Assembly (NCBI GenBank): GCA_001771235.1
Contig: METF01000215.1
Span: 9,269-14,804, forward strand
Source of the DNA: Candidatus Zhuqueibacterota bacterium RBG_16_48_16
GTDB taxonomy: Bacteria; Zhuqueibacterota; Zhuqueibacteria; Residuimicrobiales; Sediminimicrobiaceae
Length of the DNA: 5,536 bases
Direction of reading: 5' to 3'
Under the pieces are notes generated by a model. That model was not told where the DNA came from, searched no databases, and was given only the letters and a program-made list of their open reading frames with translations. The first letter of the stretch is position 1, and the number at the start of each line of letters is the position of its first letter. Shown here one piece after another: positions 4,875-5,536 of this stretch. The position numbers and the translations under genes are program-made.

Positions 4875-5536
4875 TTATAACTCCTCTCAGGCTGGGACTT
4901 GTTGTTACGAGCCAGCTCTGTTTTCTTTTTCTCGGACACCTTGTTTAAACCCAGTAGCTCCATTCCTTTGCTGATGACCCGAACGTCGAGCTTTTTGCCG
5001 ATTCGCTTTTCCAATTGTTCCGCTATCTCGAATACGGTGGCGTAAGGATTGCGCAGCCACAAGGCAATGAGCTCGGCCTTGTCATCACCGGACAGTTGCG
5101 ACAACTGGGTGGCCATGGATTCTTCAGGGATCTCTTTTTCAACTTGTTCCTGCAGGGATTTCAGGATATTCCTGGTATCCCTGGCGATGGCCAGCTCTTC
5201 GTTGGTCGGAACCACCAGTACCCTGACTTTACCTTTGCCGATCTCGAATTCGTTTCTTTCATTTTTCTTCTCATCCATTTCGATGCCCAAATACTCCATG
5301 CCGCTGAGCACTTTCTTGCGGACTTGAAGTGAATGTTCGCCGATGCCGGCGGTAAAGACCAGAATATCCAACCCGCCGAGAATGGCGATGTAAGCGCCAA
5401 TGTATTTTTTAATGCGGTGGCAAAAGATGTCAAGCGCGAGGGCATGCTGCGCGCTGTTTTTTTCGGCCTCCATTTCGATCTCGCGCAGATCGTTGGTCGT
5501 TTCAGTAAGGCCGAGCATGCCGCTGCTTTTATTCAA
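4871..5536 (-). CDS. ackA: Acetate kinase, C-terminal part, with unusual C-terminal extension
   Basis: The frame continues past the right edge; its first visible codon (TTG) is an internal Leu of the family motif LNKxSGxLGL. Visible residues 1-125 align by eye with the second ASKHA domain of acetate kinase. They include TETTNDLREIE (nucleotide-contacting D16 and R18), CHRIKKYIGAY (39-49), LVFTAGIGEHS (59-69, the glycine-rich family signature) and VVPTNEELAIARD (108-120, with the Mg-binding Glu). The enzyme interconverts acetate plus ATP with acetyl phosphate plus ADP in the cytoplasm, usually paired with phosphotransacetylase for substrate-level phosphorylation. Known enzymes end shortly after the TNEE motif. 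Here the frame continues about 95 residues (127-221) with a helical linker, a winged-helix-like segment (about 148-198) and a basic tail. It is the upstream member of an operon with the Cys-rich and HEAT genes, joined by an ATGA overlap. Confidence 0.95.
   Translation of the reverse strand: MNKSSGMLGLTETTNDLREIEMEAEKNSAQHALALDIFCHRIKKYIGAYIAILGGLDILVFTAGIGEHSLQVRKKVLSGMEYLGIEMDEKKNERNEFEIGKGKVRVLVVPTNEELAIARDTRNILKSLQEQVEKEIPEESMATQLSQLSGDDKAELIALWLRNPYATVFEIAEQLEKRIGKKLDVRVISKGMELLGLNKVSEKKKTELARNNKSQPERSYK

Overview
The window is bacterial chromosomal DNA, probably from a Gram-negative anaerobe or facultative anaerobe. The acetate kinase operon and the many-repeat HEAT protein would suit Desulfobacterota, Calditrichota or similar metagenome lineages, but nothing here fixes the taxon. 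It has two blocks that differ in base composition, separated by a tRNA and intergenic repeats.

Left block (1-1762, + strand, roughly one third G+C by eye). A gene entering from the left edge encodes a Lys/Glu-rich helical region, an unfamiliar conserved-looking domain and a C-terminal four-Cys zinc ribbon. After a 43-bp gap comes a six-helix voltage-gated potassium channel with a TTVGYGD filter, an Arg-ladder S4 and a CPHC tail. The two genes may be co-transcribed.

Middle (1763-2500, no protein gene). It holds a 144-bp dyad-symmetric cluster of six ACCTTA boxes, a strong sigma70-type promoter, tRNA-Gly(CCC) and a 14-bp-stem terminator. A 116-bp inverted-repeat element follows that can be drawn as a compact three-way junction with one very long hairpin arm.

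Right block (2501-5536, - strand, clearly more G+C-rich). This is an operon read from right to left. First is acetate kinase, cut by the window edge and carrying an unusual C-terminal extension of about 90 residues that looks like a winged helix. Next is a 165-aa Cys-rich protein of unknown function, coupled to it by an ATGA overlap. Last is a 617-aa protein made almost entirely of HEAT/PBS-lyase-like repeats, starting 22 bp further on. The arrangement suggests the two unknown proteins work with, or regulate, the acetyl-phosphate/acetate branch, but that is inference from gene order only.
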